DNA from: Rummeliibacillus pycnus
GTDB lineage: Bacteria > Bacillota > Bacilli > Bacillales_A > Planococcaceae
DNA: 64,000 nt
Direction of reading: 5' to 3'
NCBI RefSeq assembly: GCF_002884495.1
Contig: NZ_KZ614145.1
Span: 496,001-560,000, forward strand
Shown: in pieces, positions 43,530 to 55,160 of the stretch
How positions within the stretch are numbered: position 1 is the first letter of the stretch
How the letters are laid out: each line of letters starts with the position of its first letter
Made by a program: the position numbers and the translations under genes
The notes under the pieces: model-generated
What the model saw: the letters and a program-made list of their open reading frames with translations, nothing else
Told to the model about the DNA's origin: nothing
Database searches by the model: none

Positions 43530-44624
43530 ATGGAAATCTTTAAATACATGGAAAAATACGATTACGAACAAGTGGTGATTTGTCAAGATCAATCATCAGG
43601 ATTGAAAGCAATAATCGCTATTCACGATACAACATTGGGTCCTGCTTTAGGGGGCACTCGTATGTGGACATACGCTTCTGAAGAGGCTGCGATCGAGGAT
43701 GCTTTACGTTTAGCGCGTGGTATGACTTATAAAAACGCAGCAGCGGGTTTAAATCTTGGGGGTGGAAAAACGGTTATTATGGGAGATCCCTTCAAGGATA
43801 AAAACGAGGAAATGTTCCGTGCATTAGGACGATTCATCCAAGGATTAAATGGTCGATACATTACTGCTGAAGACGTTGGTACAACAGTAGCAGATATGGA
43901 TTTGATCCACGAAGAAACAAATTACGTTACGGGGATTTCACCTGCATTTGGTTCATCAGGTAACCCATCACCTGTAACGGCATATGGTGTATATGTTGGG
44001 ATGAAAGCTGCAGCAAAAGAAGCTTTTGGAAGCGATTGCTTAGAAGGAAAGAAAGTGGCAGTACAAGGTCTAGGAAACGTTGCTTATACTCTGTGCAAAT
44101 ATTTACATGATGATGGCGCACAATTAATTGTGACGGATATCAATGAGGGTGCAGTGAAACGTGTGGTAGAAGAATTTGGTGCAACAGCTGTTGATCCGAC
44201 AGAAATTTATGCACAGGACGTTGATATTTTTGCACCATGTGCATTAGGTGCAATTATCAATGACCAAACCATTCCACAATTAAAAGCAAAAGTCATAGCA
44301 GGTTCTGCTAATAATCAGTTGCAAGAATCACAGCATGGTCAGGTGTTACATGAATTAGGGATTGTCTATGCACCTGACTATGTGATTAATGCAGGTGGTG
44401 TTATTAACGTTGCGGATGAGTTATATGGTTACAATCGCGAGCGTGCTATGAAAAGAGTTGAAGGAATTTATGATAGTATTACAAAAGTTATTGAAATTTC
44501 GAAAAGAGATGGGATTCCAACTTATTTAGCTGCCAATCGATTAGCAGAAGAAAGAATTGAAAGAATTTCGAAATCGAGAAATACATTTTTGCAAAATGGA
44601 AAGCATATTCTATCAAATCGCTAA
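43530..44624 (+). CDS. bcd: Leucine (branched-chain amino acid) dehydrogenase
   Basis: NAD-dependent oxidative deamination of leucine, valine and isoleucine to 2-oxo acids. 364 aa, normal length. The catalytic region is [13 protein letters not shown] and [15 protein letters not shown] (active-site Lys); the Rossmann motif is [24 protein letters not shown] precedes the ATG. First gene after the sigma-54 promoter. Confidence 0.96.
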   Translation: MEIFKYMEKYDYEQVVICQDQSSGLKAIIAIHDTTLGPALGGTRMWTYASEEAAIEDALRLARGMTYKNAAAGLNLGGGKTVIMGDPFKDKNEEMFRALGRFIQGLNGRYITAEDVGTTVADMDLIHEETNYVTGISPAFGSSGNPSPVTAYGVYVGMKAAAKEAFGSDCLEGKKVAVQGLGNVAYTLCKYLHDDGAQLIVTDINEGAVKRVVEEFGATAVDPTEIYAQDVDIFAPCALGAIINDQTIPQLKAKVIAGSANNQLQESQHGQVLHELGIVYAPDYVINAGGVINVADELYGYNRERAMKRVEGIYDSITKVIEISKRDGIPTYLAANRLAEERIERISKSRNTFLQNGKHILSNR

Positions 44625-44999
44625 AATAGAATAAGGGAAAGAGAGACTACCATCTGTTGGGATTACTCACCCCCACCAAAGACTCAGTTTAATTCCGCTA
44701 TGTTCTATGGCAACTACCGAATCTGGAACATTCTATTAGACTGAAGAATTGGACCATTACTGGCAGTTATCTTTATTGTATTCTGCTCACTTTAGATGTG
44801 GAGAACTTACTGGCTGTAAATGCGAAACAAAAGAAGATGATTTTTTTCGAGAGTATGTTATAATTTAGTACCAGGTAATAAAAAATACGGCTGTCACTTT
44901 TATCCAAATGTCATACATGAAATGTGACAGCTATCACGTTTTATATATTCTGTTAAGTGATATAAATAATATGGAAATAAAAAATGGGAGCGTGTTCTT
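44625..44999 (+). other. 375-bp gap between bcd and lpdV with one hairpin
   Basis: No gene is visible. GCTGTCAC (44890-44897) pairs with GTGACAGC (44924-44931), a possible attenuator or processing stem. In B. subtilis buk follows bcd and ptb precedes it; neither is present. The first 240 bp look non-coding and could not be matched to buk by eye. Confidence 0.6.
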
Positions 45000-46427
45000 A
45001 TGGCTAAGAATTATGACCTTGTCATAGTAGGTGGCGGTCCAGGAGGATATGTCGCTGCTATTAGAGCTGCACAATTAGGCCTCTCTACTGCCATTGTGGA
45101 ACAAAGTAAACTAGGAGGTACTTGTTTACATAAAGGTTGTATACCGAGTAAAGCATTATTACGCAGTGCTGAAGTTTATCGGACAACAAAAGAGCAAGCT
45201 CATGCATTCGGTGTTGATGTGCAAGGTATTTCATTAAACTTCGAACAGGCACAAAACCGTAAAAATGGCATTGTTGATCAATTGCATAAAGGAATTCAAG
45301 CTCTGATGAAAAAGGGGAAAATTGATGTTTATGAAGGATACGGAAGAATACTAGGTCCATCCATCTTTTCACCAATGCCCGGTACTATTTCAGTTGAGTT
45401 TGAAGACCATCGAGAAAATGAAATGTTAATCCCTCAAAATGTAATTATAGCTACTGGTTCTAGACCTAGATTTTTAGATGGATTGACACCTGATGGCAAT
45501 AGAATTTTAACATCAGATGATTTAATGACACTGGATGAATTGCCACAATCAATGATTATTGTTGGTGGTGGTGTCATTGGAATTGAATGGGCATCGATGC
45601 TACATGATTTTGGTGTAGAAGTAACTGTTGTGGAATATTCGAATGCTATTTTACCGACTGAGGATGAAGATATTCAAAAAGCAATGACGAAATCATTCAA
45701 AAAACGCGGTATTAAAATTGTGACAAATGCTCACCTAATTTCAACTTCCCTACAAAAGTTAGATAGTGGAATTGAAATTTCAGCTGAAATAGATGGCGAG
45801 CAACAAACTTTTGCAGCCGAAAAACTATTACTATCTGTTGGAAGACAGGCGAATACAGAAAATATCGGATTGGAAAATACTGATATTCAAGTGGTTCGAG
45901 GTTTTATCGAAGTAAATGAGCATTACCAAACAAAAGAATCACATATCTATGCAATTGGTGATGTGATCGGTGGCTTACAACTAGCACATGTAGCATCACA
46001 TGAAGGGATTCATGCAGTTGAACATATTGCAGGCTTTGAACCACAAAATTTAGAGCTTCATAAAATTGCTCGCTGTATCTATGGTAGCCCTGAGATTGCT
46101 AGTATTGGTTTAACGGAAAAACAAGCAAAAGAACAAGGAATCGAAATAGTAGTAGGGAAATTCCCATTTGCTGCAATCGGCAAAGCCCTTGTTTTCGGTG
46201 AAACAGAAGGTTTTGTCAAAATGATTGCAGATCAAAAAACGGAAGACCTTATTGGTGTGCATATTATTGGTACGCATGCCACAGAACTCATTTCTGAAGC
46301 TAGTCTTGCAATGCTAGTAGATGCGACACCTTGGGAGATTGCTTCCCATATTCACCCACATCCGTCTTTATCAGAAGTAATTGGAGAAGCAGCTCTAGCT
46401 GTTGAAGGAAAAGCGATTCATCAGTAA
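45000..46427 (+). CDS. lpdV: Dihydrolipoamide dehydrogenase, E3 of the branched-chain complex
   Basis: Flavoprotein that reoxidises lipoamide with NAD. 475 aa: FAD motif IVGGGPGGYVAAIRAAQLG, redox-active disulfide GGTCLHKGCIPSK, NAD motif IVGGGVIGIEWASML, second FAD motif YAIGDV, and the His-Glu pair in HIHPHPSLSE. GGGAG precedes the ATG. It starts the bkd complex genes. Confidence 0.95.
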   Translation: MAKNYDLVIVGGGPGGYVAAIRAAQLGLSTAIVEQSKLGGTCLHKGCIPSKALLRSAEVYRTTKEQAHAFGVDVQGISLNFEQAQNRKNGIVDQLHKGIQALMKKGKIDVYEGYGRILGPSIFSPMPGTISVEFEDHRENEMLIPQNVIIATGSRPRFLDGLTPDGNRILTSDDLMTLDELPQSMIIVGGGVIGIEWASMLHDFGVEVTVVEYSNAILPTEDEDIQKAMTKSFKKRGIKIVTNAHLISTSLQKLDSGIEISAEIDGEQQTFAAEKLLLSVGRQANTENIGLENTDIQVVRGFIEVNEHYQTKESHIYAIGDVIGGLQLAHVASHEGIHAVEHIAGFEPQNLELHKIARCIYGSPEIASIGLTEKQAKEQGIEIVVGKFPFAAIGKALVFGETEGFVKMIADQKTEDLIGVHIIGTHATELISEASLAMLVDATPWEIASHIHPHPSLSEVIGEAALAVEGKAIHQ

Positions 46428-46441
46428 AGGAGAGATGGAAA

Positions 46442-47446
46442 ATGACTGAAAATAGACACGCTACATTAGGTTTATCAGATGAAGTTGTACTTGAAATGTA
46501 TAGAACAATGCTATTAGCACGTCGATTAGATGAAAGAATGTGGCTTCTTAATCGTGCAGGTAAAATCCCATTTGTGATTTCTTGCCAAGGCCAAGAAGCT
46601 GCTCAAGTAGGTGCAGCTTTTGCACTAAATCGTGAACAAGATTATATCGCACCTTATTACAGAGATATGGGTGTAGTATTACACTTTGGAATGACTGCCA
46701 AAGAATTAATGTTATCTGCTTTTGCAAAAGCAGAAGACCCAAACTCTGGTGGTAGACAAATGCCAGGACATTTTGGTCAAAGGAAAAACCATATATTAAC
46801 AGGTTCTTCGCCAGTTACGACACAAGTACCACATGCTGTAGGTGTGGCGCTTGCGGGCAAGATGCAAAAGAAAGATTTTGTAACCTTTGTAACGCTTGGC
46901 GAGGGATCTTCTAACCAAGGAGATTTCCATGAAGGTGCCAATTTTGCTGGTGTTCATAAATTGCCAGTAATCATTATGGTCGAAAATAACCGTTATGCTA
47001 TTTCTGTTCCATTAAACAAACAAATTGCATGTGAGAAAATATCAGATCGTGCAATTGGCTATGGAATGCCTGGAGTAACAGTAGATGGTAATGATCCAAT
47101 AGAAGTATACAAAGTTGTAAAAGAAGCTGCAGATCGTGCAAGAGCCGGTGAAGGCCCAAGTTTGATTGAATCTGTTTGCTATCGTTTAACGGCTCATTCT
47201 TCAGATGATGACCAACGTCAGTACCGTACGGAAGAGGATTTGGCAGAAGGAAGAGCGCATGACCCGCTATTAAGATTTTCAACGTATTTAAAAGAGCTAA
47301 ATATCTTAACAGCTGAAATTGAAGAAAAACTACAAGAAGAAATTATGGCAGAAATTGATGAAGCAACTGAATATGCAGAACAAGCTCCATATGCTGCACC
47401 TGAATATGCACTCAAACATGTCTATGCAGAACAAGAGGAGGTGTAA
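46442..47446 (+). CDS. bkdAA: Branched-chain 2-oxoacid dehydrogenase E1 alpha
   Basis: 334 aa. ThDP-binding region GEGSSNQGDFHEGANFA...IMVENNRYAIS, phosphorylation-loop-like region YRLTAHSSDDD. Forms an alpha2-beta2 heterotetramer with the next gene product and decarboxylates 2-oxo acids. 14 bp after lpdV with AAGGAGAGA. Confidence 0.95.
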   Translation: MTENRHATLGLSDEVVLEMYRTMLLARRLDERMWLLNRAGKIPFVISCQGQEAAQVGAAFALNREQDYIAPYYRDMGVVLHFGMTAKELMLSAFAKAEDPNSGGRQMPGHFGQRKNHILTGSSPVTTQVPHAVGVALAGKMQKKDFVTFVTLGEGSSNQGDFHEGANFAGVHKLPVIIMVENNRYAISVPLNKQIACEKISDRAIGYGMPGVTVDGNDPIEVYKVVKEAADRARAGEGPSLIESVCYRLTAHSSDDDQRQYRTEEDLAEGRAHDPLLRFSTYLKELNILTAEIEEKLQEEIMAEIDEATEYAEQAPYAAPEYALKHVYAEQEEV

Positions 47447-47449
47447 CAA

Positions 47450-48433
47450 ATGGCTATTTTATCTTATATCGATGCGATTACATTAGCGATGAAAGAAGAA
47501 ATGGAAAGAGATGAAAATGTCTTTGTTCTAGGTGAGGACGTTGGACGTAAGGGGGGCGTTTTCAAAGCAACCCAAGGTTTATACGAGCAATTCGGAGAAG
47601 AAAGAGTCATTGATACACCTTTAGCTGAATCGGCTATTGTAGGTGTTGGAATTGGTGCTGCTATGTATGGTTTGCGACCAATTGCTGAAATGCAATTTGC
47701 AGATTTTATCATGCCTGCAATTAACCAAATTATTTCTGAAGCTGCTAGAATCCGTTATCGTTCAAATAATGACTGGAATTGTCCGATGGTTATCAGAGCA
47801 CCTTTTGGTGGTGGTGTACACGGGGCGCTCTATCATTCTCAATCAGTTGAGGCAATATTTGCAAACCAACCCGGTTTGAAAATAGTGATTCCATCTACAC
47901 CTTATGATGCAAAAGGATTGTTAAAAGCGGCTATCCGTGATGATGATCCGGTACTATTTTTTGAACATAAAAGGGCCTATCGTTTGATTAAAGGAGAAGT
48001 TCCGGATACAGATTACACAATCGAAATCGGGAAAGCAGATGTTAAACGTGAAGGTGATGATATTACTGTCATTACGTATGGTTTAGGCGTACATTTTGCA
48101 TTACAAGCTGCAGAACGTCTTGAAAAAGATGGCATCTCTGCACATATTTTAGATTTACGTACCATCTATCCACTTGATCAAGAAGCGATTATTGAAGCTG
48201 CGAAAAAAACAGGAAAAGTTTTACTTGTTACGGAAGATAACAAAGAAGGTAGCGTTATGAGCGAAGTTTCTGCGATTATTGCTGAGCATGCTCTATTTGA
48301 TCTAGACGCACCGATCAAACGCCTTGCAGGTCCAGATATACCAGCGATGCCATATGCACCAACAATGGAAAAATTCTTCATGATTAATCCTGAAAAAGTT
48401 GAGCAAGCAATGCGTGAATTAGCAGAATTTTAG
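47450..48433 (+). CDS. bkdAB: Branched-chain 2-oxoacid dehydrogenase E1 beta
   Basis: 327 aa, normal length. It contains LGEDVGRKGGVFKAT, DTPLAESAIVGVGIGAA and MVIRAPFGGGVHGALYHSQSVEA, plus the C-terminal transketolase domain. It starts 3 bp after bkdAA behind GAGGAGGTG, so it is translationally linked. Confidence 0.96.
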   Translation: MAILSYIDAITLAMKEEMERDENVFVLGEDVGRKGGVFKATQGLYEQFGEERVIDTPLAESAIVGVGIGAAMYGLRPIAEMQFADFIMPAINQIISEAARIRYRSNNDWNCPMVIRAPFGGGVHGALYHSQSVEAIFANQPGLKIVIPSTPYDAKGLLKAAIRDDDPVLFFEHKRAYRLIKGEVPDTDYTIEIGKADVKREGDDITVITYGLGVHFALQAAERLEKDGISAHILDLRTIYPLDQEAIIEAAKKTGKVLLVTEDNKEGSVMSEVSAIIAEHALFDLDAPIKRLAGPDIPAMPYAPTMEKFFMINPEKVEQAMRELAEF

Positions 48434-48551
48434 TGCTGAAACGGCTTTTTAAGGAAGATAGCCTAAGAGCGCCACGCACTGTGGCAACGGCTATTTATCC
48501 TGCTAGCAGCTAGAGTCTGATATTTTCAAAAAGATAAAGGGGGTCATTTAG

Positions 48552-49817
48552 ATGGCAACTCAAAACATCACAATGCCACAGTTAGGGGAAAGTGTAACAG
48601 AAGGAACAATTGATAAATGGCTGATTAAGCCAGGAGATCGTGTTAAAAAGTATGATACTTTAGCAGAAGTTCAAACAGATAAAGTAACGGCAGAACTTCC
48701 TTCGTCTTTCACTGGAATTATAGGAGAACTGATTGCAAAAGAAGGGGATACGATTGAAGTTGGTGAAGTTGTTTGTACGATAGAAATTGAAGAAACAACT
48801 CCTTCAACCAATAAGGCCCCTGAAAAAGCTGCAACTAATAGTTCTGTAGAACAAGTAAAATCAACAGATCAATCGATGAAAACAAGATATTCTCCAGCGG
48901 TTGTTCGTTTAGCCTCAGAGCATCAAATTGATTTAACGCAAGTCAAAGGAAGTGGTGCTTCTGGGCGGATTACAAGAAAAGATATTCAAAAGATGATAGA
49001 AGCAGGAGCTATTCCAAAGGTTACTCCACAAATAGATGAAAAACCTGCAGTGGAAATCAAACAACAACCAGTGACTGAAGTGAAACAGGCAAAAGAATAT
49101 ACGTCATTAAGTTCAGGTGATATTGAAATTCCAGTATCAGGCGTACGCAAAGCTATTGCCAAAAATATGCTGACAAGTACACAAGAAATACCTCATGCAT
49201 GGATGATGATGGAAGTGGATGTTACTGATTTAGTAAACTATCGCGATTCCATCAAAGACGAATTTAAAAAGAAAGAAGGCTACAGCCTTACTTACTTTGC
49301 TTTCTTTGTCAAAGCTGTTTCACAAGCCTTAAAAGAATTCCCAATGATGAATTCGCAATGGCAAGGCGACAAAATTATCCAGAAAAAAGAGATAAACTTG
49401 TCTATAGCTGTTGCAACTGATGATGCTCTATTTGTTCCAGTAATTCATAATGCTGATGATAAATCTATTAAAGGAATTGCTAAAGAAATTCATGAATTAG
49501 CATCAAAAGTTAGAAGTGGCAAATTGAAATCAGAAGATATGCAGGGCGGGACATTCACTGTCAATAACACAGGTTCGTTTGGTTCAGTTCAATCAATGGG
49601 TATTATCAATTACCCACAAGCAGCCATTTTACAAATTGAATCGATTGTTAAACGACCTGTTATTATGAACGGTGGAATGTTCGCTGCACGAGATATGGTA
49701 AATATTTGTTTATCAATTGATCATAGAATTTTAGATGGATTGATTAGCGGGAAATTTCTCGGTCGCGTGAAAGAAATTCTCGAAAATATCTCAAAAGACA
49801 ATACTTCTATTTATTAA
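48552..49817 (+). CDS. bkdB: Dihydrolipoyl acyltransferase, E2 of the branched-chain complex
   Basis: 421 aa. Lipoyl domain (1-77) with the lipoylated lysine in VQTDKVTAE, a linker, the peripheral-subunit-binding domain (about 111-150, SPAVVRLASEHQIDLTQVKGSG), and the catalytic domain ending in DHRILDG with the active-site His. AAAGGGGG precedes the ATG. The 118 bp before it contain a small GCCAC/GTGGC hairpin. Confidence 0.95.
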   Translation: MATQNITMPQLGESVTEGTIDKWLIKPGDRVKKYDTLAEVQTDKVTAELPSSFTGIIGELIAKEGDTIEVGEVVCTIEIEETTPSTNKAPEKAATNSSVEQVKSTDQSMKTRYSPAVVRLASEHQIDLTQVKGSGASGRITRKDIQKMIEAGAIPKVTPQIDEKPAVEIKQQPVTEVKQAKEYTSLSSGDIEIPVSGVRKAIAKNMLTSTQEIPHAWMMMEVDVTDLVNYRDSIKDEFKKKEGYSLTYFAFFVKAVSQALKEFPMMNSQWQGDKIIQKKEINLSIAVATDDALFVPVIHNADDKSIKGIAKEIHELASKVRSGKLKSEDMQGGTFTVNNTGSFGSVQSMGIINYPQAAILQIESIVKRPVIMNGGMFAARDMVNICLSIDHRILDGLISGKFLGRVKEILENISKDNTSIY

Positions 49818-49822
49818 CAGTG

Positions 49823-49862
49823 GTCTGAAAACCGTTATATTACGGTTTTCAGACTTTTTTTT
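49823..49862 (+). terminator. Terminator after bkdB
   Basis: GTCTGAAAACCGT and ACGGTTTTCAGAC form a perfect 13-bp stem followed by TTTTTTTT. Confidence 0.93.
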
Positions 49863-49935
49863 CTTTTATGATGTCACAATGTTGTGTAAAATAGTGAATA
49901 GAATCACTAAAGGGGGGAAGCGTCATCGCGTCCGT

Positions 49936-51597
49936 ATGACAAACATGAAAGAAGTAGAATTCACTAAGCCTTCTTATGATGAATGGAAAGAGGCATCGAT
50001 TAAGGCATTAAAAGGGAAACCTTTTGAATCATTATTCACAAAAACAATTGAAGGGATTATACAAGAACCTTTATATACTGCAGAAAGCCTATTAGCAAAA
50101 GTTGATGGTAAATTAGAGGAACAAGTATCTACTATTCGAGCGATGCAAACGGAAGGTACATTTGGTGTTGCACAAGAAGCATTTGCAGATTCTATCGAAG
50201 AATTGATCTCACAAGCTGAAGAGTCTATAGAACGTGGCAACCAATATATTACAGTTGGTAAAGTCAACTTTGAATGGACTGAGCGTGCACTCAAACAATT
50301 AGCTGCATTACTTGAAAAACACCCATTCGCGATTCATGTCATGGATCCAGCAGTCATCAATGTATTTGATTATATAGAAAATAGAGAAGTTTCAGGTTAT
50401 ATTCTTTCAAATGAAACACAGACTATTCCTGATTTTCCGAATGTTCGAAAGTTAAACGCTTACATTCAAGATGCACATTATCAAGGTGCAAATGCTGTTC
50501 AAGAATTGGCGATTGCACTAGCAAAAGCTAGTGAATTAGCAAGTGATAAAGACTTCGCAGAATTTGAAAAACAATTCTTCGTATCATTCTCAATAGATAC
50601 AAAATTCTTTATGGAAATTGCAAAACTTCGTGCATTTAGAGTGTTGTGGAAAGCATTTGCTTTAGGCTATGGTGTGGAAAATCCTCAACCTGTCAAAATC
50701 TTTACAGAAACATCTTTGCGTAGTTTTTCAAAATTAGATGTGTATGTAAATCTTTTACGTGCTGGCAATGAAGCTTTCTCTGCTGTTTTAGGTGGAGCGG
50801 ACGTGGTGACAGTACATCCTCATGATGTACTAACTAAACCTACGAACCAATCAATTCGAATTGCACGAAATGTTTCTTTAGTCATTAAAGAAGAATCTCA
50901 TGTCACAAAAGTATTGGATCCAGCTGGTGGTTCATATTACATCGAATCATTAACACATGACCTTGCGAAGGAAGCTTGGGCGAAATTTGTCGAAATTGAA
51001 GAGGCTGGCGGATATAGTGCTTATGTTGCGTCTGGTAATCTTCAAAAAGAACTTAAAGAAATGATGGCAAAACGTATCCAAGACGTAGAGCGTCGTAAAA
51101 CCGTTTTAGTTGGTACAAATGATTTTGCAAATGCGAAAGAAGAAGTACCTACAGAATCATTCTATGAAGTAAATCGAATTGCAAAACCATTCGAAGATCT
51201 TCGACAAGAATTCAAAAAGTCACCAGTTCAAGTTGCCATTTTAACATATGGTATTTTCAAAAAGATTAAACCACGTACAGACTTTGTAAAAGGTGTATTT
51301 GCAACTGCAGGTATTACTGCTGAAGTAACAGAGCCATTTACAGATATCGAAAAAGCAAAAGAATGGTTAGCAAATACTACAGCTGATTATGTAGTATTTA
51401 GCGCAATCGATGAAGATACAGAAGCAGTTATCCTAGAATTACTCGCTGCAAAACCTGAACATGTAATCCTTGATGCAGCTGGTAAGTTTGATGAAGAGTG
51501 GGAAAGCCAAGGATTAAATGGTTTTGTCTATGCTGGTCAAAATATTATTGAGAAATTACAAGGCATCCAAGATACCTTGAAGGAGGTTCAACGATGA
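49936..51597 (+). CDS. mutA: Methylmalonyl-CoA mutase small subunit
   Basis: 553 aa, the non-catalytic partner of MutB. It has the mutase barrel ([21 protein letters not shown]) and a degenerate C-terminal B12-like fold lacking the DxHxxG motif. The ATG at 49936 is chosen as the first standard start, though AAAGGGGGG lies 17 bases upstream and the frame is open from 49879, so the start is uncertain. Its stop overlaps mutB by 4 bp. Confidence 0.9.
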   Translation: MTNMKEVEFTKPSYDEWKEASIKALKGKPFESLFTKTIEGIIQEPLYTAESLLAKVDGKLEEQVSTIRAMQTEGTFGVAQEAFADSIEELISQAEESIERGNQYITVGKVNFEWTERALKQLAALLEKHPFAIHVMDPAVINVFDYIENREVSGYILSNETQTIPDFPNVRKLNAYIQDAHYQGANAVQELAIALAKASELASDKDFAEFEKQFFVSFSIDTKFFMEIAKLRAFRVLWKAFALGYGVENPQPVKIFTETSLRSFSKLDVYVNLLRAGNEAFSAVLGGADVVTVHPHDVLTKPTNQSIRIARNVSLVIKEESHVTKVLDPAGGSYYIESLTHDLAKEAWAKFVEIEEAGGYSAYVASGNLQKELKEMMAKRIQDVERRKTVLVGTNDFANAKEEVPTESFYEVNRIAKPFEDLRQEFKKSPVQVAILTYGIFKKIKPRTDFVKGVFATAGITAEVTEPFTDIEKAKEWLANTTADYVVFSAIDEDTEAVILELLAAKPEHVILDAAGKFDEEWESQGLNGFVYAGQNIIEKLQGIQDTLKEVQR

Positions 51598-53741
51598 GCA
51601 AGCCAAACTTTGCAGAGATTTCAATAGAAGATGTATTAAAACAAGAACAAGTAGCTACTTCAACTGAAACATTCCATACAAATGAGAACATTGAAGTGAA
51701 AAACGTTTATACAAAAGAAGATTACAAAGGCCTAAAACATCTAAATGATGTAGCTGGTATTGCTCCAAATACGCGTGGACCTTATCCAACAATGTATGTA
51801 GGTCGTCCTTGGACAATCCGTCAATATGCAGGTTTCTCAACAGCTGAGGAATCCAATGCATTCTATCGTCGAAACCTTGCAATGGGCCAAAAAGGTTTAT
51901 CTGTTGCATTTGACCTTGCAACACACCGTGGTTATGATTCTGACCATCCTCGTGTAACAGGAGATGTTGGTAAAGCCGGTGTGGCAATTGACTCAGTAGA
52001 AGATACGAAAATTCTATTCGATGGTATTCCACTCGATCAAATGTCTGTATCCATGACAATGAATGGTGCGGTTCTACCAGTACTTGCATTCTATATTGTG
52101 ACAGCAGAAGAACAAGGCGTGACACCTGATAAATTATCAGGTACAATCCAAAACGATATTTTAAAAGAATATATGGTTCGTAACACTTATATTTATCCAC
52201 CAGAAATGTCGATGAAAATTATCGCTGATATTTTTGAATATACTTCAAAATTCATGCCGAAATTTAACTCAATTTCTATTTCCGGTTACCATATTCAAGA
52301 AGCAGGTGCAACAAATGATATCGAACTTGCCTATACATTAGCAGATGGTCTTGAATACGTTCGTACAGGATTAAAAGCTGGTATTGAAATCGATAAATTT
52401 GCTCCACGTTTATCATTCTTCTGGGCAATTGGTATGAACTACTATATGGAAATTGCAAAAATGCGTGCTGCTCGTCGAATTTGGGCACAAATGATGTCTA
52501 CATTTAACCCAGCAAATCCAAAAACATTAGCATTACGTACACACTCACAAACTTCTGGATGGTCTTTAACCGAACAAGATCCATTTAATAATGTGACTCG
52601 TACATTAGTCGAAGCAAACGCAGCAACTATGGGACATACACAATCCCTTCATACGAATGCACTTGATGAAGCGATTGCACTTCCAACTGATTTCTCTGCT
52701 CGTATTGCACGTAATACGCAATTATTCTTACAAAACGAAACAGGTATGACCAAAACCATCGATCCATGGGGTGGTTCATACTATGTTGAAAAACTAACAG
52801 ATGAATTAACTGAATCTGCTTGGAAATTAATCGAAGAAATCGAAGATCTAGGCGGTATGGCTAAAGCCATTGAAACAGGACTTCCAAAAATGAAAGTCGA
52901 AGAAGCTGCTGCAAAACGCCAAGCAAAAATTGACTCAAAAGCAGAAACAATTATCGGTGTAAACAAATATCGTCTAACAGAAGAAGAACCAATCGAAATT
53001 TTAGATATCGATAATACATTAGTACGTCAATCTCAAATTGACCGTATTAACAAAATGAAAGCAGAGCGAGACGACGCTGAAGTGAAACGTCACCTAGCTC
53101 GTCTAACAAAAGCAGCTGAAACAGGTGAAGAAAACTTACTTGCTGTTGCTGTTGATGCAGCTCGAGCACGTGCAACTCTTGGTGAAATTTCAGATGCGAT
53201 TGAAGTAGTATCTGGACGTCATAAAGCGGTTATTCGCTCAATTAGTGGGGTGTACGCTACGAATTATTCAGATGAAGATGCGATTAAAGAAATTAAACAA
53301 ATGACAGATGAGTTCTTAGAAAACGAAGGTCGTCGTCCACGTATTCTTGTCGCTAAAATGGGTCAAGATGGTCATGACCGTGGAGCTAAGGTTGTAGCGA
53401 CTGCATACGCTGACTTTGGCTTTGACGTCGATATCTCACCATTATTTATGACACCTGAAGAAACAGCTCAAATGGCTGTCGAAAATGATGTTCACGTAGT
53501 TGGGGTATCTTCACTTGCTGCAGGTCACAAAACATTAGTTCCTGAACTTGTTGCAGAACTGAAAAAATTAGGTCGTGAAGATATTATCGTTATTGTTGGT
53601 GGGGTAATTCCAGCGCAAGATTATGATTTCTTATATGAAAATGGTGCAGCAGCAATCTTTGGACCTGGTACTGTATTGCCAATTGCATCACAAAAAATGC
53701 TTGAAATCATTTACAAAAATTTAGGCTACGAGGAAGCTTAA
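51594..53741 (+). CDS. mutB: Methylmalonyl-CoA mutase large subunit
   Basis: Adenosylcobalamin-dependent interconversion of (R)-methylmalonyl-CoA and succinyl-CoA. 715 aa. The substrate barrel begins with [22 protein letters not shown] and contains the [11 protein letters not shown] and [10 protein letters not shown] segments. The C-terminal B12 domain has the cobalamin-binding [12 protein letters not shown] (DxHxxG). ATGA overlap with mutA. Confidence 0.97.
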   Translation: MSKPNFAEISIEDVLKQEQVATSTETFHTNENIEVKNVYTKEDYKGLKHLNDVAGIAPNTRGPYPTMYVGRPWTIRQYAGFSTAEESNAFYRRNLAMGQKGLSVAFDLATHRGYDSDHPRVTGDVGKAGVAIDSVEDTKILFDGIPLDQMSVSMTMNGAVLPVLAFYIVTAEEQGVTPDKLSGTIQNDILKEYMVRNTYIYPPEMSMKIIADIFEYTSKFMPKFNSISISGYHIQEAGATNDIELAYTLADGLEYVRTGLKAGIEIDKFAPRLSFFWAIGMNYYMEIAKMRAARRIWAQMMSTFNPANPKTLALRTHSQTSGWSLTEQDPFNNVTRTLVEANAATMGHTQSLHTNALDEAIALPTDFSARIARNTQLFLQNETGMTKTIDPWGGSYYVEKLTDELTESAWKLIEEIEDLGGMAKAIETGLPKMKVEEAAAKRQAKIDSKAETIIGVNKYRLTEEEPIEILDIDNTLVRQSQIDRINKMKAERDDAEVKRHLARLTKAAETGEENLLAVAVDAARARATLGEISDAIEVVSGRHKAVIRSISGVYATNYSDEDAIKEIKQMTDEFLENEGRRPRILVAKMGQDGHDRGAKVVATAYADFGFDVDISPLFMTPEETAQMAVENDVHVVGVSSLAAGHKTLVPELVAELKKLGREDIIVIVGGVIPAQDYDFLYENGAAAIFGPGTVLPIASQKMLEIIYKNLGYEEA

Positions 53742-54820
53742 TGACTGATAAAGAATCAGCGCTTTTTGTACAACCAGGTGTTAAAGCGATTCACGATGGT
53801 ATGGAACCAACAAAGCGAAAAAAGTTTGTCAAGAAAAAGAAAGAAAAGCAGGACTTAGATACACTAGCGAAAGAAGTGAGAGAAGGCTCTCGTCTCCATC
53901 TGGCAAAAGCTATTACACTTCTGGAAAGCTCAAATATTGAAGATAAAGTGGAGGGGCAGGAGTTATTAAAAAAACTCCTCCCATATACAGGTAATTCTAT
54001 ACGAATTGGAATTACTGGCGTACCTGGAGCAGGGAAGAGTACATTTATCGAAACCTTTGGGAAAATGTTATGTAGTCAAGGTCACAAAGTAGCAGTATTA
54101 GCCATTGATCCAAGTTCTACCGTTACGGGTGGTAGTATTTTAGGGGATAAAACAAGAATGGAAGAACTATCTCGTGAGAAGAATGCTTTCATCCGTCCAT
54201 CTCCTTCTGCCGGAACACTTGGTGGCGTTCATAAAAAAACGCGTGAAACCATGCTTTTATGTGAAGCAGCTGGTTACGATATCATTTTGATTGAAACAGT
54301 TGGTGTTGGTCAAAGTGAAACAATTGTACGTGGAATGGTTGATTTCTTCTTGTTACTTGTTCTAACAGGTGCTGGTGACGAGCTGCAAGGCATGAAAAAA
54401 GGGATCATGGAACTTGCCGATACAATCGTCGTGCATAAAGCAGATGGCGATAATGTCCGCAATGCCAAAAAAACAGTTGCAGAATACAAACAAATTCTGC
54501 ACCTATTACAACCAGCAACACCAGGCTGGACAACACGTTCCATGCCTGTCTCTTCGTACGAAAATAAAGGATTAGACAACGTGCTCGAAACAATTTTAGA
54601 ATTCCGAAAACAGGGTCTTGAAAATGGGGTCTGGGATAGTCGAAGAAGCAAACAAACAACCGACTGGTTCCAATCAATGATTCACGATCATCTTATCGAT
54701 TCCTTCTACGGAAATCCCGAAAGAAAGAATCTTGTACAAACCTTAGAACAACAAATACTACATGGACAATTAACTGTTGCACAAGGTGTAGAGCAGTTAT
54801 TTCCTAAAGAGGCTGAGTGA
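53741..54820 (+). CDS. meaB: MeaB/ArgK-type GTPase, mutase chaperone
   Basis: 359-aa P-loop GTPase that loads and protects the mutase. Walker [10 protein letters not shown] (about 88-96), [19 protein letters not shown], and [10 protein letters not shown] are the family motifs. The N-terminus has an extra lysine-rich segment ([13 protein letters not shown]). TAATG overlap with mutB makes mutA-mutB-meaB one unit. Confidence 0.95.
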   Translation: MTDKESALFVQPGVKAIHDGMEPTKRKKFVKKKKEKQDLDTLAKEVREGSRLHLAKAITLLESSNIEDKVEGQELLKKLLPYTGNSIRIGITGVPGAGKSTFIETFGKMLCSQGHKVAVLAIDPSSTVTGGSILGDKTRMEELSREKNAFIRPSPSAGTLGGVHKKTRETMLLCEAAGYDIILIETVGVGQSETIVRGMVDFFLLLVLTGAGDELQGMKKGIMELADTIVVHKADGDNVRNAKKTVAEYKQILHLLQPATPGWTTRSMPVSSYENKGLDNVLETILEFRKQGLENGVWDSRRSKQTTDWFQSMIHDHLIDSFYGNPERKNLVQTLEQQILHGQLTVAQGVEQLFPKEAE

Positions 54821-54839
54821 TTTTCACTCAGCTTTTTTG
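54812..54839 (+). terminator. Terminator overlapping the meaB stop
   Basis: GCTGAGTGA and TCACTCAGC pair, followed by TTTTTTG. The first arm contains the last codons and the stop of meaB. Confidence 0.88.
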
Positions 54840-54924
54840 TTGTGTTGGAAAGGTAAACGGACTCAACTTTGAACAAGGGGAGCAACAATTATTAAGATAT
54901 AAATTGCAAAGAAAGCGGATATAA

Positions 54925-55031
54925 TTTCTGAAATCGCGGATAAAAGGGCCAAAACCACGGAAAGAACCACTAAAATCGCGGATATCCCACCAAATATCGC
55001 GGGAATTTACTTTTTGAATCAATGTGAGGAT
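54925..55031. repeat. CGCGGATA-type intergenic repeat, copy 1
   Basis: Several short units built on ATCGCGGATA, AAACCACGGAAAGAACCAC and ATATCGCGG, ending in a 28-bp block (55004-55031) identical to 56754-56781. Together with copy 2 it brackets the EamA gene. The rest of 54840-55569 contains only the weak ORF at 55161. Confidence 0.7.
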
Positions 55032-55160
55032 TGGATTGTCTGAAATATTAGGTTGGATGCCTCCTTTTAATAGAAAAACTATCTTTGATATAACTGAGAA
55101 TGCTTTGTTCTTATAGGAACAAAGCTAATGAGATAGAATAATTAAGAAAATTGGATTTTT

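Noticed and set aside
44625-44890. Pseudogene of butyrate kinase
   Set aside because: Frames are broken in all readings and none of the kinase motifs could be found.
51655-52200. 181-codon ORF on the minus strand inside mutB
   Set aside because: Shadow of a strongly identified gene; composition (many Leu, His, Gln, Tyr) is typical of antisense reading of coding DNA.
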